Below, piece by piece: positions 43,012 through 52,571 of a stretch of DNA of 64,000 nucleotides; the stretch's first letter is position 1, and every line of letters starts with the position of its first letter. Under the pieces are notes generated by a model. That model was not told the origin of the DNA. It made no database searches and saw only the letters and a program-made list of their open reading frames with translations. This stretch comes from JAMXLO01 sp963791495 (GTDB lineage Bacteria > Pseudomonadota > Alphaproteobacteria > Acetobacterales > Acetobacteraceae), in assembly GCA_963791495.1 (NCBI GenBank), contig CAWBST010000020.1:186001-250000 (forward strand), written 5' to 3'. Both the position numbers and the translations under genes were made by a program.

Positions 43012-44228
43012 GATGCCATCCTTTCAGGCTCGGCCGCCGCCGCCAAGAGTGAGCGTCGCGGAGCGGGGCGGGACAGGAGATCGACCAGCGCGCGCAGGCT
43101 GGCCAGGTTGTGCACGGGACGGAAGTCATCCACGTGCGGCAGCATTGCGCGTATCCCCTGAGATTTTGGTTCGAAGCCAGCCCAGCGCAACAGTGGATTG
43201 AGCCAGATCAGCCGTCGGCACGAACGATGCAGGCGATCCATGTTCTCCGCCAGTCCGCGCGCGCCGTCACGATCCAATCCGTCGGTGATCAGCAGCACGA
43301 TCGCACCCTGCGCCAACACGCGTCGTGCCCAGAGGCGATTGAACGTATCCAGCGCTTCGCCGATTCGGGTGCCGCCCGACCAGTCGGGCACGACATGCGA
43401 CACCATCTGGAACGCCACCTCCGCGTCGCGATGACGAAGCTGGCGCGTGACATTGGAGAGCCGCGTGCCGAACAGAAAGACATGCACGCGGTCGCGATCG
43501 TTGGTCACGGCGTGCAGGAAATGCAGCAGGATCTGCGCGTAGCGCGACATCGACCCGGAGATGTCGCAGAGCACGACGAGAGGTGGCGGACGTGTCACCT
43601 GACGGTTGCGGGCGATGGTGAGGATCTCGCCACCCTGGCGCAGACTCTGACGGATGGTGCGGCGGAGATCGGTGACCGGTCCGAGCGGATCGGCACGGAG
43701 CCGGCGCGTGCGCCTTGCGTCGAGCGGCAGCACGAGGCGGCGGATCTCGCGCTTCGCCTCGGCGATCTCCTCGGCGCTCATCGCCTCGAAGTCCATGCGC
43801 TGCAGGCGTTCGCGATCCGACACAGTGAGCACCGCGTCCATCACGGGCGGTTCGTCCTCGACGCGCGGTTTCGTTTCACGTGGCTTGGCCATCGCTTCGG
43901 CGACGCGGCGGCTGCCTGGCGGAGGGCGCTCCGGGTGCTTGTCCTTCTGCGCCTCGAGCAGCGCCATCGCGACCGCCTGCTCGGCCGCGGTGGGATCGCG
44001 CCAGAACAGATTGAAGGCTTGGTCGAACACATCCTGATGTTCGTGCCGGTGGATCATTGCGGCGCGCAACGCGGCACGCGCCTCGGTGCGATTGCCGATT
44101 TCGACCAGAGACAGCGCCTGCTGCCCCGCCAGCGCCTCCGCCGGTCCCACCGGCAGACCGGTACGCCGCAGGAGGTGTGCGAAGTGCATGACGTTGGCGG
44201 CAAGTGCAGCCGGATCGCTCTGTGTCAC
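43008..44228 (-). CDS. coxE: VWA-domain protein, CoxE type
   Basis: 406 residues. The C-terminal von Willebrand A domain carries a MIDAS motif (CDISGSMSRY, Asp 222) followed by FGTRLSNVTRQL and SGGTRIGEALDTFN. The N-terminal half is helical. CoxE works with the MoxR-type AAA protein CoxD as a chaperone pair that builds the copper/sulfur-modified molybdenum centre in CO dehydrogenase; in relatives without CODH it matures other Mo hydroxylases. It overlaps both neighbours by 4 bases. Confidence 0.9.
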   Translation of the reverse strand: MTQSDPAALAANVMHFAHLLRRTGLPVGPAEALAGQQALSLVEIGNRTEARAALRAAMIHRHEHQDVFDQAFNLFWRDPTAAEQAVAMALLEAQKDKHPERPPPGSRRVAEAMAKPRETKPRVEDEPPVMDAVLTVSDRERLQRMDFEAMSAEEIAEAKREIRRLVLPLDARRTRRLRADPLGPVTDLRRTIRQSLRQGGEILTIARNRQVTRPPPLVVLCDISGSMSRYAQILLHFLHAVTNDRDRVHVFLFGTRLSNVTRQLRHRDAEVAFQMVSHVVPDWSGGTRIGEALDTFNRLWARRVLAQGAIVLLITDGLDRDGARGLAENMDRLHRSCRRLIWLNPLLRWAGFEPKSQGIRAMLPHVDDFRPVHNLASLRALVDLLSRPAPRRSLLAAAAEPERMAS

Positions 44229-45127
44229 TCGGCCGCCTGCCGCGCCTCGGTCACCAGCCGCGCTGCCTCGGCACCGCGAACCTTGGCGATATCGTCTTGA
44301 TATTTCAGCAAGACGCCGAGTGTCTCATCGACCGTTGCGGGCGCGAGCTCTTTCTGGTTCAGGTAGGTCAGCGCCTGCGCCCAGTCGATCGTCTCGGCGA
44401 CGCCGGGCAGCTTGAACAGATCCTCGCTTCGGAGTCTTTGCACGAATGCCACCACCTGAGCCGACAGATGCTCGGGCACCGTCGGTGCCTTGGCTGCCAG
44501 GATCGCGCGCTCGCGTGCCGCATTGGGATAGTCCACCCAGTGGTAAAGGCATCGCCGGCGGATCGCGTCATGCACCTCCCGCGTGCGGTTGGAGGTGATC
44601 ACCACTGCCGGCAGAGTCCGCGCGCGGACAGTGCCGTATTCGGGCACCGTGATCTGGAAGTCCGCCAGAAGCTCCAGCAGAAATGCCTCGAAGGGTTCGT
44701 CGGCGCGATCGAGCTCGTCGATCAGCAGCACAGCCGCTGGCAGGTCGGGATCGATCGCCGACAGCAGCGGCCGCGCCAGCAGGTACTTGCGCGTGTAGAT
44801 GTCGCTGGACAGCTCACCCGTATCGGTGTGGCCGGCGGCCTCGGCCAACCTGATCGCCATGAGCTGCCGCGCATGGTCCCACTCGTAGGCCGCCGCTGAC
44901 AGGTCCATCCCGTCGTAGCATTGCAGCCGCACGAGCCGTCGTTTCAGACCGGCAGCCAGCACCTTGGCGATCTCGGTCTTGCCGGTGCCGGGTTCGCCTT
45001 CCAGGAACAGCGGGCGGCGCATGGCGAGCGCCAGATGCACCGCGGTCGCCAGCTCCTGGTCGGCGATGTAACCCTGGTCGGCGAGCAGCTTGGCCGTGTC
45101 GGCGACGGTCGCAGGCAGATCCGCCAC
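44225..45127 (-). CDS. coxD: MoxR-type AAA ATPase, CoxD type
   Basis: 300 residues. Walker A is GEPGTGKTE (Lys 50), Walker B VLLIDELDRADEPFEAFLLE, sensor VITSNRTREVHDAIRRRC, and the C-terminal lid has LPGVAETIDWAQAL. MoxR ATPases pair with VWA proteins as metal-centre assembly machines. It shares one base with coxG upstream and 4 with coxE downstream, in the order coxG-coxD-coxE. Confidence 0.92.
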   Translation of the reverse strand: MADLPATVADTAKLLADQGYIADQELATAVHLALAMRRPLFLEGEPGTGKTEIAKVLAAGLKRRLVRLQCYDGMDLSAAAYEWDHARQLMAIRLAEAAGHTDTGELSSDIYTRKYLLARPLLSAIDPDLPAAVLLIDELDRADEPFEAFLLELLADFQITVPEYGTVRARTLPAVVITSNRTREVHDAIRRRCLYHWVDYPNAARERAILAAKAPTVPEHLSAQVVAFVQRLRSEDLFKLPGVAETIDWAQALTYLNQKELAPATVDETLGVLLKYQDDIAKVRGAEAARLVTEARQAAE

Positions 45128-45759
45128 TACAGCATGCTTCCGAGGATCAGGACCAACATGAACAGGTAGATCGCCCCGCCAATCCAGGCGACCAGCGGCA
45201 TGCCGAGAGGTTCGCTCGGTATGAGCGCGAGGATCCCGATGGCAGGCGGGTGCGCCGGCGCCGGGACGACCGGGCGTGGCACATAGTCACTCGGCTCGGT
45301 CAGGGAGGGCTTCGGTGTCGGCGGCGCCACCTGGGCGCTGAACCGATCGAAGAAGGAGTCCGCCATCTGCTTCGCGGTGGCGTCGACCAGCCTGGCGCCA
45401 AGCTGGGCGATCTTGCCGCCGACCTGGGCGTGGACCTCGTAACGCAGCATGGTGCCGCCGCCATCGTCCTCCAGCCGCACCTTGGCACCGCCCTTCGCGA
45501 AGCCGGCGACACCGCCCTGGCCTTCGCCGCCGATCGCGTAGCCGTTCGGCGGATCGATGTCGGTGAGGTGGACCGCGCCGGTAAACCGTGCCGCGATCGG
45601 GCCGATCTTCACCGCCGCGGTCGCCTTCATGTCGGTGTCCGACAGTTTTTCCAGGCTCTCGCAGCCCGGGATGCTGGCCTTGAGCACCGCCGGGTCATTG
45701 AGCGCCTGCCATACGGTCTGGCGCGGCGCCTCGATACGCCGCTCGCCTGTCATGTCCAT
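45127..45759 (-). CDS. coxG: CoxG-type SRPBCC protein with C-terminal membrane anchor
   Basis: 210 residues. Residues 1-150 form the SRPBCC fold: MDMTGERRIEAPRQTVWQALNDPAVLKASIPGCESLEK, AVKIGPIAARFTGAV. A Pro-rich linker leads to a C-terminal hydrophobic helix (PLVAWIGGAIYLFMLVLILGSML). CoxG tethers Mo hydroxylases to the membrane in carboxydotrophs. It is the first gene of the maturation operon; the 50-base gap to the divergent transporter must hold its promoter. Confidence 0.92.
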   Translation of the reverse strand: MDMTGERRIEAPRQTVWQALNDPAVLKASIPGCESLEKLSDTDMKATAAVKIGPIAARFTGAVHLTDIDPPNGYAIGGEGQGGVAGFAKGGAKVRLEDDGGGTMLRYEVHAQVGGKIAQLGARLVDATAKQMADSFFDRFSAQVAPPTPKPSLTEPSDYVPRPVVPAPAHPPAIGILALIPSEPLGMPLVAWIGGAIYLFMLVLILGSML

Positions 45760-45809
45760 TGGACCGATTTCCGTTGTGCGCGTCGGACGTTACTTGCAGG
45801 GTCCGGGGC

Positions 45810-47131
45810 ATGCAATCAAGCGCACCCGCTCTGGCGTGGGGGGTACCCTTCGCGGGTTTCCTGGCGTCTATGGCGGTGCTGCCGGTCGTCGCGCCACGCT
45901 TCTGGCACCGGCGAATGGGGGTCGTGGCGTTTGCCTGGAGTGCAGCGCTGCTGTCGGCCGAGGCGCTGGCGAGCGGGCTCGGCGCGGCCGCTGCGGCCAT
46001 CTGGCACGCGCTGTTGATCGACTATCTGCCATTCGTGACGCTGCTGCTCGCGCTCTACGCCGCTGGCGGAGGGGTGCTGTTGCGCGGTGGACCCGCTGGA
46101 ACGCCGATTGGCAACACCGCGATGCTGGCGCTGGGCATGGCGATGGGAGTGGTGATGGGCACGACCGGCGCCTCGATGGTGCTGATCCACCCGTTGCTGC
46201 GCGCCAACGCGTACCGCCGGCGGAAGGTGCACCTGGTGGTGTTCGTGATCGTGCTGGTCGCAAACGCGTCGGGCGCACTGACGCCACTCGGCAATCCGCC
46301 GCTGTATATCGGGCTGCTGCACGGTGTGCCGTTCTTCTGGCCGGCCCGTCACCTGCTGGCGCCTTTGTTGGTCGTGGCCGTCCTGCTGCTGGCCTCGTTC
46401 TACCTGATCGACCGTCATCTCGCGGCGAGCGAACCGCCGGCGCCGCGAGCGGAGCGGTTTCGCGTCCGCGGCTTGGGGAACTTGGCGCTGATCCTATTGG
46501 TGGTTGCTGTCGTCCTGGCACAGGGCTTCGTGCGGCCGTGGACGGTCGTGGTGCTGGGTGAGCCAGTCATCGTGGCACAGTTTGGCGGTGTCGCGGTGTT
46601 GCTTACTGGTTGCTCTGGTTTCGGCTGCGTTCACGCCGCGGGCAATTCGCCAAGTCGAACGATTTCACCTGGCAGCCAATGGCCGAGGTGGCGATACTGT
46701 TCGCGGCGATCTTCATCACCATCGGGCCGGTGGTGGCGATGCTCGAGGCGGGGCTCGGTGGGCCGCTCGCGCCGCTGCTGCGGCTCAGCCGGAATGGTGG
46801 CGGGCAGAACCTGCCTCTGATGTATTTCTGGCTGACTGGTATCCTGTCGGCGTTGCTCGACAACGCGCCGACTTATCTGGTGTTCTTCGAGCTGGCCGGC
46901 GTTCGCCCGACAGCGTTGTCCGGAGCGGAGGGCGTGACCCTCGCCGCGATTTCGGCAGGAGCGGTGTTCTTTGGCGGACTCACCTACATCGGCAACGCAC
47001 CGAACATGATGCTGCGTGCGATCGCCGCACATCGCGGCGTGCGGATGCCGGGGTTCTTCGGCTTTGCTCTTTTGGCCTCGGTGCTGTTGCTGCCGGTCCT
47101 AGCACTGGTGGGCCTGCTGTTCTTCACATAG
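45810..47131 (+). pseudogene. Sodium:proton antiporter-like (ArsB/NhaD superfamily) membrane protein, two frameshifts
   Basis: From ATG 45810 the protein has ion-transporter-superfamily helices (GNTAMLALGMAMGVVMGTTGASMVLIHPLLRAN and LVANASGALTPLGNPPLYIGLL). Near 46603 the frame moves +1 (LVALVSAAFTPRAIRQ), and near 46650 again +1 (SNDFTWQPMAEVAILFAAIFITIGPVVAM). The last part, with LLDNAPTYLVFF and GGLTYIGNAPN, runs to 47131. Removing one T in TTGCTTACTGG and one C in CGCCAAGTCG restores about 439 residues. It is divergent from the coxG operon; a link to it is not evident. Confidence 0.82.
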
Positions 47132-47140
47132 CGCGAGACG

Positions 47141-49572
47141 TCACGAGTGGATCGCCAGCAGGTTCGCCACGTGGGATAGATCGAAAGTTGGTGTGCTCCC
47201 GGGCGACGCTGCTGGGCCAGACAAAACAGTCGAAGCGCTGGCGAAGGTGACGGGAAACAGGTCCGCCGCTGAGGTATGCCGGGCGTCGGATGCAACCACC
47301 GCCAGCCAAATGGTCCCGCTGGCATTTGTCGGGACTTTCCCGGTGAACGCGTGAGTGGTCGCATTGAAGTGTAGCCAGGACGTGATGTTGGGACCGCTCA
47401 CCTCATAGGCGGCGAACGACATTCGCAATCCCAATGCGTCGGCGAACTTGTCGGCTGGCAACACGAGATCGACGTCTTTGCCGTTTGTCCAGGTCTGCGG
47501 TGCCGTCTGTGCGGACACCGTTATGCCGGGATTCACGACAGGCGCGGCGACGTTCGCGGCGAAGGTTTCCGACGCGGCGAGCCCGCTCGTGTCGGTCGCC
47601 GTCACCTTGACGATCAGGTTCTGTATGGTGCCCGGTGCAGTGCCGCTGAACGTTCTGCTCGTTGGATTGAAGGTAAGCCAACTCGGCAGTGCCTGCCCAT
47701 TCGATTGGGAAGCTGCATACCGCAACGTCTGCGCCTGCGGGTCGGTGAACGTGTTCGCCGGTAGCGCGAAGAAGACGGGCTTGCCCTCCTGCCAGATCTG
47801 CTTCGGCGTCTGGGCTGTCAGTGTCGGCTTTCCCAGTATCGTGGCGGTGAATGTCTCCGTTGCCGACAATGCGCTTGCATCTGTCGCCGTGACCTTGATG
47901 GTCAGGCTCTGGGCCGTCGACGGCGCAGTGCCAGTGAAGGTCTCGGTGTTTGCGTTGAATCTGAGCCAGGTCGGCAGCGCCTGTCCGTTCGACAACGTGG
48001 CGGTGTACCTCAACGCCTGACGTTCCGGATCAGTGAAGGTCGCCACCGGCAGCTTCAGATTGATCGCCTTGCCACCTGACCAAGTCTGGTTTGGCGTCTG
48101 TAGGGCGAGCACGGGCGGCGCGGCCGTGAGTGAGACAGAGAGCGACTGCCAGTCTCCCCAATAGAGACCGTTGAAGGCGCGCACTTCCAGCGTATCGGTT
48201 GTCGGCGTCGCGCCTGCGCGCAGCGAGATCGAGGAGAGCGATGCAGCTGTCACGGCGGACGTCGCGGCGTGAGCAGCGTACGGGATACCGTTGAGCAACA
48301 GGTTGTCGCCGATGATGGTGTTGTACGCCTGCCAGCTGGTGATCGCCCTCTTGGCCGGATCGCTCGCCGTGAACAGCGGCGCCAGCGATTGCGAGGCCAT
48401 ACAGGCAAGGCTCAACGACGCGACCTTGGTGGTGACGACCGGTGTGTCAAGCTCATAGATGACGACGAGCGAGGGCTGAGCAAACGCCCATTCCTGCGTG
48501 GCGGCATGCGGGGTGGCGACGATCACATCGGCGCTCGATCCGTCATTCGCGGGATTGGTGATCTTTCCCTGAGCGTTCACGTACGTGATGTTGTCCACGA
48601 GCATCGCGCTGCTGCCGGAGCCGGACACGCAGGTGGTGATGTGGCCACCGCCGCCGAGAGTGCCGAACACCACCATTTCCCCGGCGTGCACGATTGACTG
48701 CCAATTGCCGGTGTCGCCGGCCGGGCCGTTGAATGCGACGATCCACTCGCCGCTGGCCTGTCCTGGTATGCCGATCGCGGTGGTCTGGACCGGCAGCGAC
48801 GCGCCAGCCTCGGCGCCGATGGCGCTCGTCAGCACCCAGCAGCCGTTCATGTTCCAGGCCTGGCCGACAAAGCTGCTGGCGATCGCCGCGATTGAATTCG
48901 GCGTCGCCTGGGTCGGGACACTTGCGGCGAAGCCCGGCTCCGTCGCCACGCTGACGCTGCCGAGATAGCCGGCGGCATCCACCTGCATCATGTCATAGAC
49001 GTCGCCAGCGTAGGTCGTCGCAGGCTGAGATTGTTTGTGCCGAACAGCGACAGGTTGGTTACATCGCCCAGGCTGCCGGACGAGACGTAGGTCAACCGGT
49101 CGAAATAGCCGTAGGTGCTGCTGTAATAGCGTCCGCTCGTGGCCTGGTAGGTGAAGACGATGCCGGCTCCGCGGCCATCGACATCCCCAATGCTGCTCAG
49201 GCTGAGTTCATGCCCATTGCCCGACAACTTCCCGACGGCACCACTGGCCTTCGCGGTGTACTCGTTCCGATCGAGCGCGGACAGCACCAGGTATGTCGGA
49301 TTGCTGCTGCCGGCGGTCACGCTGAACATCTGAGACAGCCCAATGGTCTGCGACGAAGTGCCGACAAACGCAGTCTTGCTTAGGGCGATGGGCACGGTGC
49401 ACCTTGCCTGCGAGCAGACGGGCACCGCAGCGGGCCGATCCACTCGCGTGATCTGGCTGAGTTTTGTCGGCCAATGGGTCGCGGATACCGCGAGAACGGT
49501 GTCCCGCGTGATAGTCAATATGGCAACGAAATGTTGCGATCCAGTTAGCGACGCACTGTCTTTTCGCCGCAC
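47141..49572 (-). pseudogene. Surface/secreted repeat protein with NlpC/CHAP-like domain and cadherin-like repeats, frameshifted
   Basis: Two frames on the minus strand join near 49030, where one base seems to be missing (FGTNNLS then QPATTYAGDVYDMMQVD). The upstream part (49572-48988) has beta-rich units such as LVLSALDRNEYTAKASG and GIVFTYQATSGRYYSSTYG. The main part has a cysteine-peptidase-like segment: SFVGQAWNMNGCWVLTSAIG with the Cys, and GGGGHITTCVSGSGSSAML with the His. Then come three repeats of about 95 residues of dystroglycan/cadherin-like (He_PIG) type, e.g. LPTWLRFNANTETFTGTAP, LPSWLTFNPTSRTFSGTAP and ITSWLHFNATTHAFTGKVP. No N-terminal signal is evident. Likely surface-associated or exported. 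Confidence 0.72.
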
Positions 49573-49613
49573 CTTCGGCTAAGCCGTTGGCCGCCCCGCG
49601 CGGAGTTCATCCC

Positions 49614-50534
49614 ATGACCTATCTGGTTGCCGACAATCTGCCGACCACTTCCGCCGGTGACCGGTTTCGGACGCTGCTTGCGCGGCCAGGCATCGTGCAG
49701 ATACCAGGTGCACACAACGGCATGGCGGCGTTGCAGGCGAAGGCAGCGGGCTTCGAGGCGTTGTATCTGTCCGGCGCGGCGATGACAGCGTCGATGGGCA
49801 TTCCCGACCTCGGCATGATCACCGTGGATGAGGTCTGCTTCTTCATCCGGCAGATCACCCGTGCAACCGGACTGCCGCTGCTGGTCGATGGCGACACCGG
49901 TTACGGCGAGGCGCTCAACGTCATGCACATGGTGCGCAGTTTCGAGGACGCCGGCGCCGCCGCAGTGCACATCGAGGACCAGTTGCTGCCGAAGAAATGC
50001 GGCCACCTGAACGACAAGAAGCTTGCCGATCCACACGACATGGCCGCCAAGATCGCCGCGGCACGCCGCGCTCGCCGTCACCTGTTCATCGTCGCCCGCA
50101 CCGATGCCGCGGCAAGCGAAGGCGTGGATGGCGCGGTGGCACGCGCGAAGCTGTATCTCGAGGCGGGTGCCGATGCGATTTTCCCCGAGGCGCTGATCAC
50201 TGCCGAGATGTTCCGTGCATTCGCATCCCGCGTCGATGCGCCGCTGCTCGCCAACATGACCGAGTTCGGTCGCACGCCGTTCTTCACGGCAGCCGAGTTC
50301 CAGGACATGGGCTACCGGATGGTGATCTGGCCGGTCAGTTCACTGCGTGTCGCGAACAAGGCGCAGGCAGCGCTGTACGCAGCGATCCGTCGCGATGGCG
50401 GGACGCAGTCGATGCTGGAGCAGATGCAGACCCGCGCGGAACTCTACGAGGCGATCGGCTATCACGACTATGAGGCACTGGACGCAAGCATCGTGAAGAC
50501 CGTCGTGCCCGAAGGCATGCCGCAGCGTCAGTGA
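49614..50534 (+). CDS. prpB: Methylisocitrate lyase-like protein (isocitrate lyase/PEP mutase family)
   Basis: 306 residues. ATG 49614 is chosen as MTYLVADNLPTTSAGDRFRTLL is the usual opening; a longer in-frame start at 49587 is less likely. The catalytic-Cys motif KKCGH is in EDQLLPKKCGHLNDKK (about residues 118-133), and metal-binding Asp are in VDGDTGYGEALN and VHIEDQ. Expected reaction: cleavage of 2-methylisocitrate to pyruvate and succinate (or a related lyase/oxaloacetase). No prpC/prpD neighbours are seen, so the assignment within the family is tentative. Confidence 0.85.
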   Translation: MTYLVADNLPTTSAGDRFRTLLARPGIVQIPGAHNGMAALQAKAAGFEALYLSGAAMTASMGIPDLGMITVDEVCFFIRQITRATGLPLLVDGDTGYGEALNVMHMVRSFEDAGAAAVHIEDQLLPKKCGHLNDKKLADPHDMAAKIAAARRARRHLFIVARTDAAASEGVDGAVARAKLYLEAGADAIFPEALITAEMFRAFASRVDAPLLANMTEFGRTPFFTAAEFQDMGYRMVIWPVSSLRVANKAQAALYAAIRRDGGTQSMLEQMQTRAELYEAIGYHDYEALDASIVKTVVPEGMPQRQ

Positions 50535-50556
50535 GGTCCACGTAAATCGTCGTCAT

Positions 50557-51021
50557 GTGCTGATGCTGTTGGCCCTTGCGCCGCTGCGCGCCGTCGCTCA
50601 GGGCCCCAATCCGACCGGCCCGCAGCCGGAACTGCCAAAGGAGCGCCTGGTCATCACCACGCGCGACGGCATTCCGCACGAGTTCAACGTGGAGATGGCC
50701 ACCACGTCAGATCAGCAGACAGTCGGGCTGATGTTTCGCCCGAGCGTGCCGGCTGAAGGCGGGATGCTGTTCGACTGGGGGATCCCGCACAACTCGCAGA
50801 TGTGGATGCGCAACACGATCGCGCCGCTCGACATGGTGTTCATCAATCCTGATGGCACCATCCGCTCGATTGCGGAGAACACCGTGCCGCAAAGCCTGGC
50901 GGTCATCGACAGTCGTGGACCGGTGCGCGCGACGCTGGAACTGGCGGCCGGCACGACGGCGAGGCTCAACATCAGGGTCGGCGACAAGGTGCAGCAGCGG
51001 ATTTTCGGCAACGCACCCTGA
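50557..51021 (+). CDS. DUF192 family exported protein
   Basis: 154 residues from GTG 50557. A short hydrophobic leader (VLMLLALAPLRAVAQG) suggests export. The DUF192 core follows: FNVEMATTSDQQTVGLMFRPSVPAEGGMLFDWG, WMRNTIAPLDMVFINPDGTI and RATLELAAGTTARLNIRVGD. Upstream codons NRRH are in frame without a start, hinting that the true N-terminus may be slightly longer or use an unusual codon. The role is unknown. It lies 22 bases after prpB, so co-transcription is likely. Confidence 0.88.
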   Translation: MLMLLALAPLRAVAQGPNPTGPQPELPKERLVITTRDGIPHEFNVEMATTSDQQTVGLMFRPSVPAEGGMLFDWGIPHNSQMWMRNTIAPLDMVFINPDGTIRSIAENTVPQSLAVIDSRGPVRATLELAAGTTARLNIRVGDKVQQRIFGNAP

Positions 51022-51041
51022 GTTCGCCGCGCCGCGGGAAG

Positions 51042-51224
51042 CTATTCCGGGAGACTGTTCTTGGCACGCTCGAACAGCCGTAGCGCGGCCAGCGCACACA
51101 ACAGGCCGACCGCGAAGCCGGCGACGCCTCCCCAGATGGCGGATCTCGTGCCGCCGATTGCTCCGCCCACGGCGGCGCCCACGATCAGCAGCACGAATGG
51201 GATCAGGCAACCGAGCGCGGGCAT
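51042..51224 (-). CDS. Small membrane protein (60 aa)
   Basis: MPALGCLIPFVLLIVGAAVGGAIGG and SAIWGGVAGFAVGLLCALAALRLF form two predicted transmembrane helices with a Gly-rich GxxxG character, ending in a short charged tail. The start is the ATG ending at 51224, after AGGATCACGAAA. Such proteins are often annotated as hypothetical; the role is unknown. Confidence 0.7.
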   Translation of the reverse strand: MPALGCLIPFVLLIVGAAVGGAIGGTRSAIWGGVAGFAVGLLCALAALRLFERAKNSLPE

Positions 51225-51265
51225 TTTCGTGATCCTTTCGTGGGCGGCTGCAGCAGAAGAGTGCT

Positions 51266-52270
51266 CTATCGAGCTGAGACCTGCCCCGTCGCAGGGCCAC
51301 ATCCTGTGCCGCGGGTGATGAAGCGGTAGATGCAGGGGCCGAACTGGACCGCGAACTTGCCCGTCGTGCCGGCGAAGTGCCCCTCGAAGCCCTCCGGCCG
51401 GTCCAGGACGAGGACAGCGCCGACGCGGGACGCCAGGGTGGTGCGCATCATCTCCGCCCGCCCCGGAAGATCGGGTCCGCCGATCCCGTCGTGGTCGAAC
51501 TGCACGAACACAACGCGCGCTGCCGGGGAGGATGCCTGGTAGACGGAGCGAGCCAGCTCGGGCGCGAACGAACCGTAGCCGCCCGGGGAGACGGCTATGA
51601 CGCCGTCGGCAAGACCGAGCTCGGTCAGGGCGAACAGGGCATCATTTGCCCCCCTGGACTGGCCGCCGGTGACAACAAAGCGGTACCCGTAGCGCCGCAT
51701 CTCCCGGAGCCCGCCGCGCAACCAGTCGCGCGCCCAGTCGGCGTAATCGGTCGATGGATCGCGGTCGAACCGCACGATGTCGAAGCCGGCATTGTTGAAG
51801 GCACGGGTGAGAGGCGGTGGCTGCAAACCGCGATAATCGACACCGCTATACCCATGGCCCCAGACCAGGATGCCGGCGGCGGTTGCGGGTCCGTGCCAGA
51901 TGAATCGGTCATCGGGGACGAAGGCAAAACGGGCAGTCTGGAGCAGCGGCCCGGGAACTGCTGGGAGCTGCGCCGGCCGCGACACGACCTGCAAATCATC
52001 TGCATAAATTGTGCAGTCGGTGGCACCGCGGGAGGAGCAGCGAGCGAGCGCCTGACGCCTCGCATAATCGACCGTGCCGCCGCCGGCATACCAGCCGATT
52101 GCCCCAGTCGAGGAGATGGCCGCAGCCCTCGGTGTGTCCATCAGCAAGAAGCTCGAATAGCTCGCCCGCCCCTGCGCGTTGAGATGAGGAACCGCTCCGA
52201 CATCGAGGATAGGCTGTGCTCGGGCAATGCCCATTCCGAGAACGCCCGACAGGATGACCGCCCGCAACAT
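51266..52270 (-). CDS. Exported alpha/beta-hydrolase-like protein with DUF4189-like N-terminus
   Basis: 334 residues from the ATG ending at 52270 (MLRAVILSGVLGMGIARAQP, a Sec signal). Residues about 35-100 (YSSFLLMDTPRAAAISSTGAIGW, DYARRQALARCSSRGATDCTIYADD) resemble DUF4189 with its Cys pair. The C-terminal two-thirds look like an alpha/beta hydrolase: GILVWGHGYSG (oxyanion side), nucleophile elbow GGQSRGAND, HDGIGGPD and a late GFEGHFAG His. A lipase/esterase-type activity in the periplasm is plausible but unproven. Confidence 0.75.
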   Translation of the reverse strand: MLRAVILSGVLGMGIARAQPILDVGAVPHLNAQGRASYSSFLLMDTPRAAAISSTGAIGWYAGGGTVDYARRQALARCSSRGATDCTIYADDLQVVSRPAQLPAVPGPLLQTARFAFVPDDRFIWHGPATAAGILVWGHGYSGVDYRGLQPPPLTRAFNNAGFDIVRFDRDPSTDYADWARDWLRGGLREMRRYGYRFVVTGGQSRGANDALFALTELGLADGVIAVSPGGYGSFAPELARSVYQASSPAARVVFVQFDHDGIGGPDLPGRAEMMRTTLASRVGAVLVLDRPEGFEGHFAGTTGKFAVQFGPCIYRFITRGTGCGPATGQVSAR

Positions 52271-52471
52271 TTCCCCGCCCTGATCTACGCGCCGCACAAT
52301 ATCCTGTCGAAACGGACAGGAAACCCCCTTAAACTCCTGGTCCCGCCTGTCTCAGCCTGCCCCACTGTGACTGGACTGTGCTTGGATGGTCCGGCTATTT
52401 GCTCCCTCCGGGGGCTTGCGTTTTTCGCAGAATTGGTCAAAAGGCTTGAAATTGCTTGAGTTTTCCGTCAG

Positions 52472-52549
52472 CGGGGCGTGGCGCAGCCTGGTCAGCGCGC
52501 CTGTTTTGGGTACAGGAGGTCGTGGGTTCGAATCCCGCCGCCCCGACCA
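52472..52549 (+). tRNA. tRNA-Pro (anticodon TGG), CCA encoded
   Basis: A 7-bp acceptor stem (CGGGGCG / CGCCCCG), D arm GCGC...GCGC, anticodon stem CCTGT/ACAGG with loop TTTGGGT (anticodon TGG), variable AGGTC, T arm GTGGG TTCGAAT CCCGC, discriminator A and encoded CCA at 52547-52549. The total is 78 bases. It reads CCA and wobble Pro codons. Confidence 0.97.
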
Positions 52550-52571
52550 GTCGTAGCGATCATGGGGAGTA

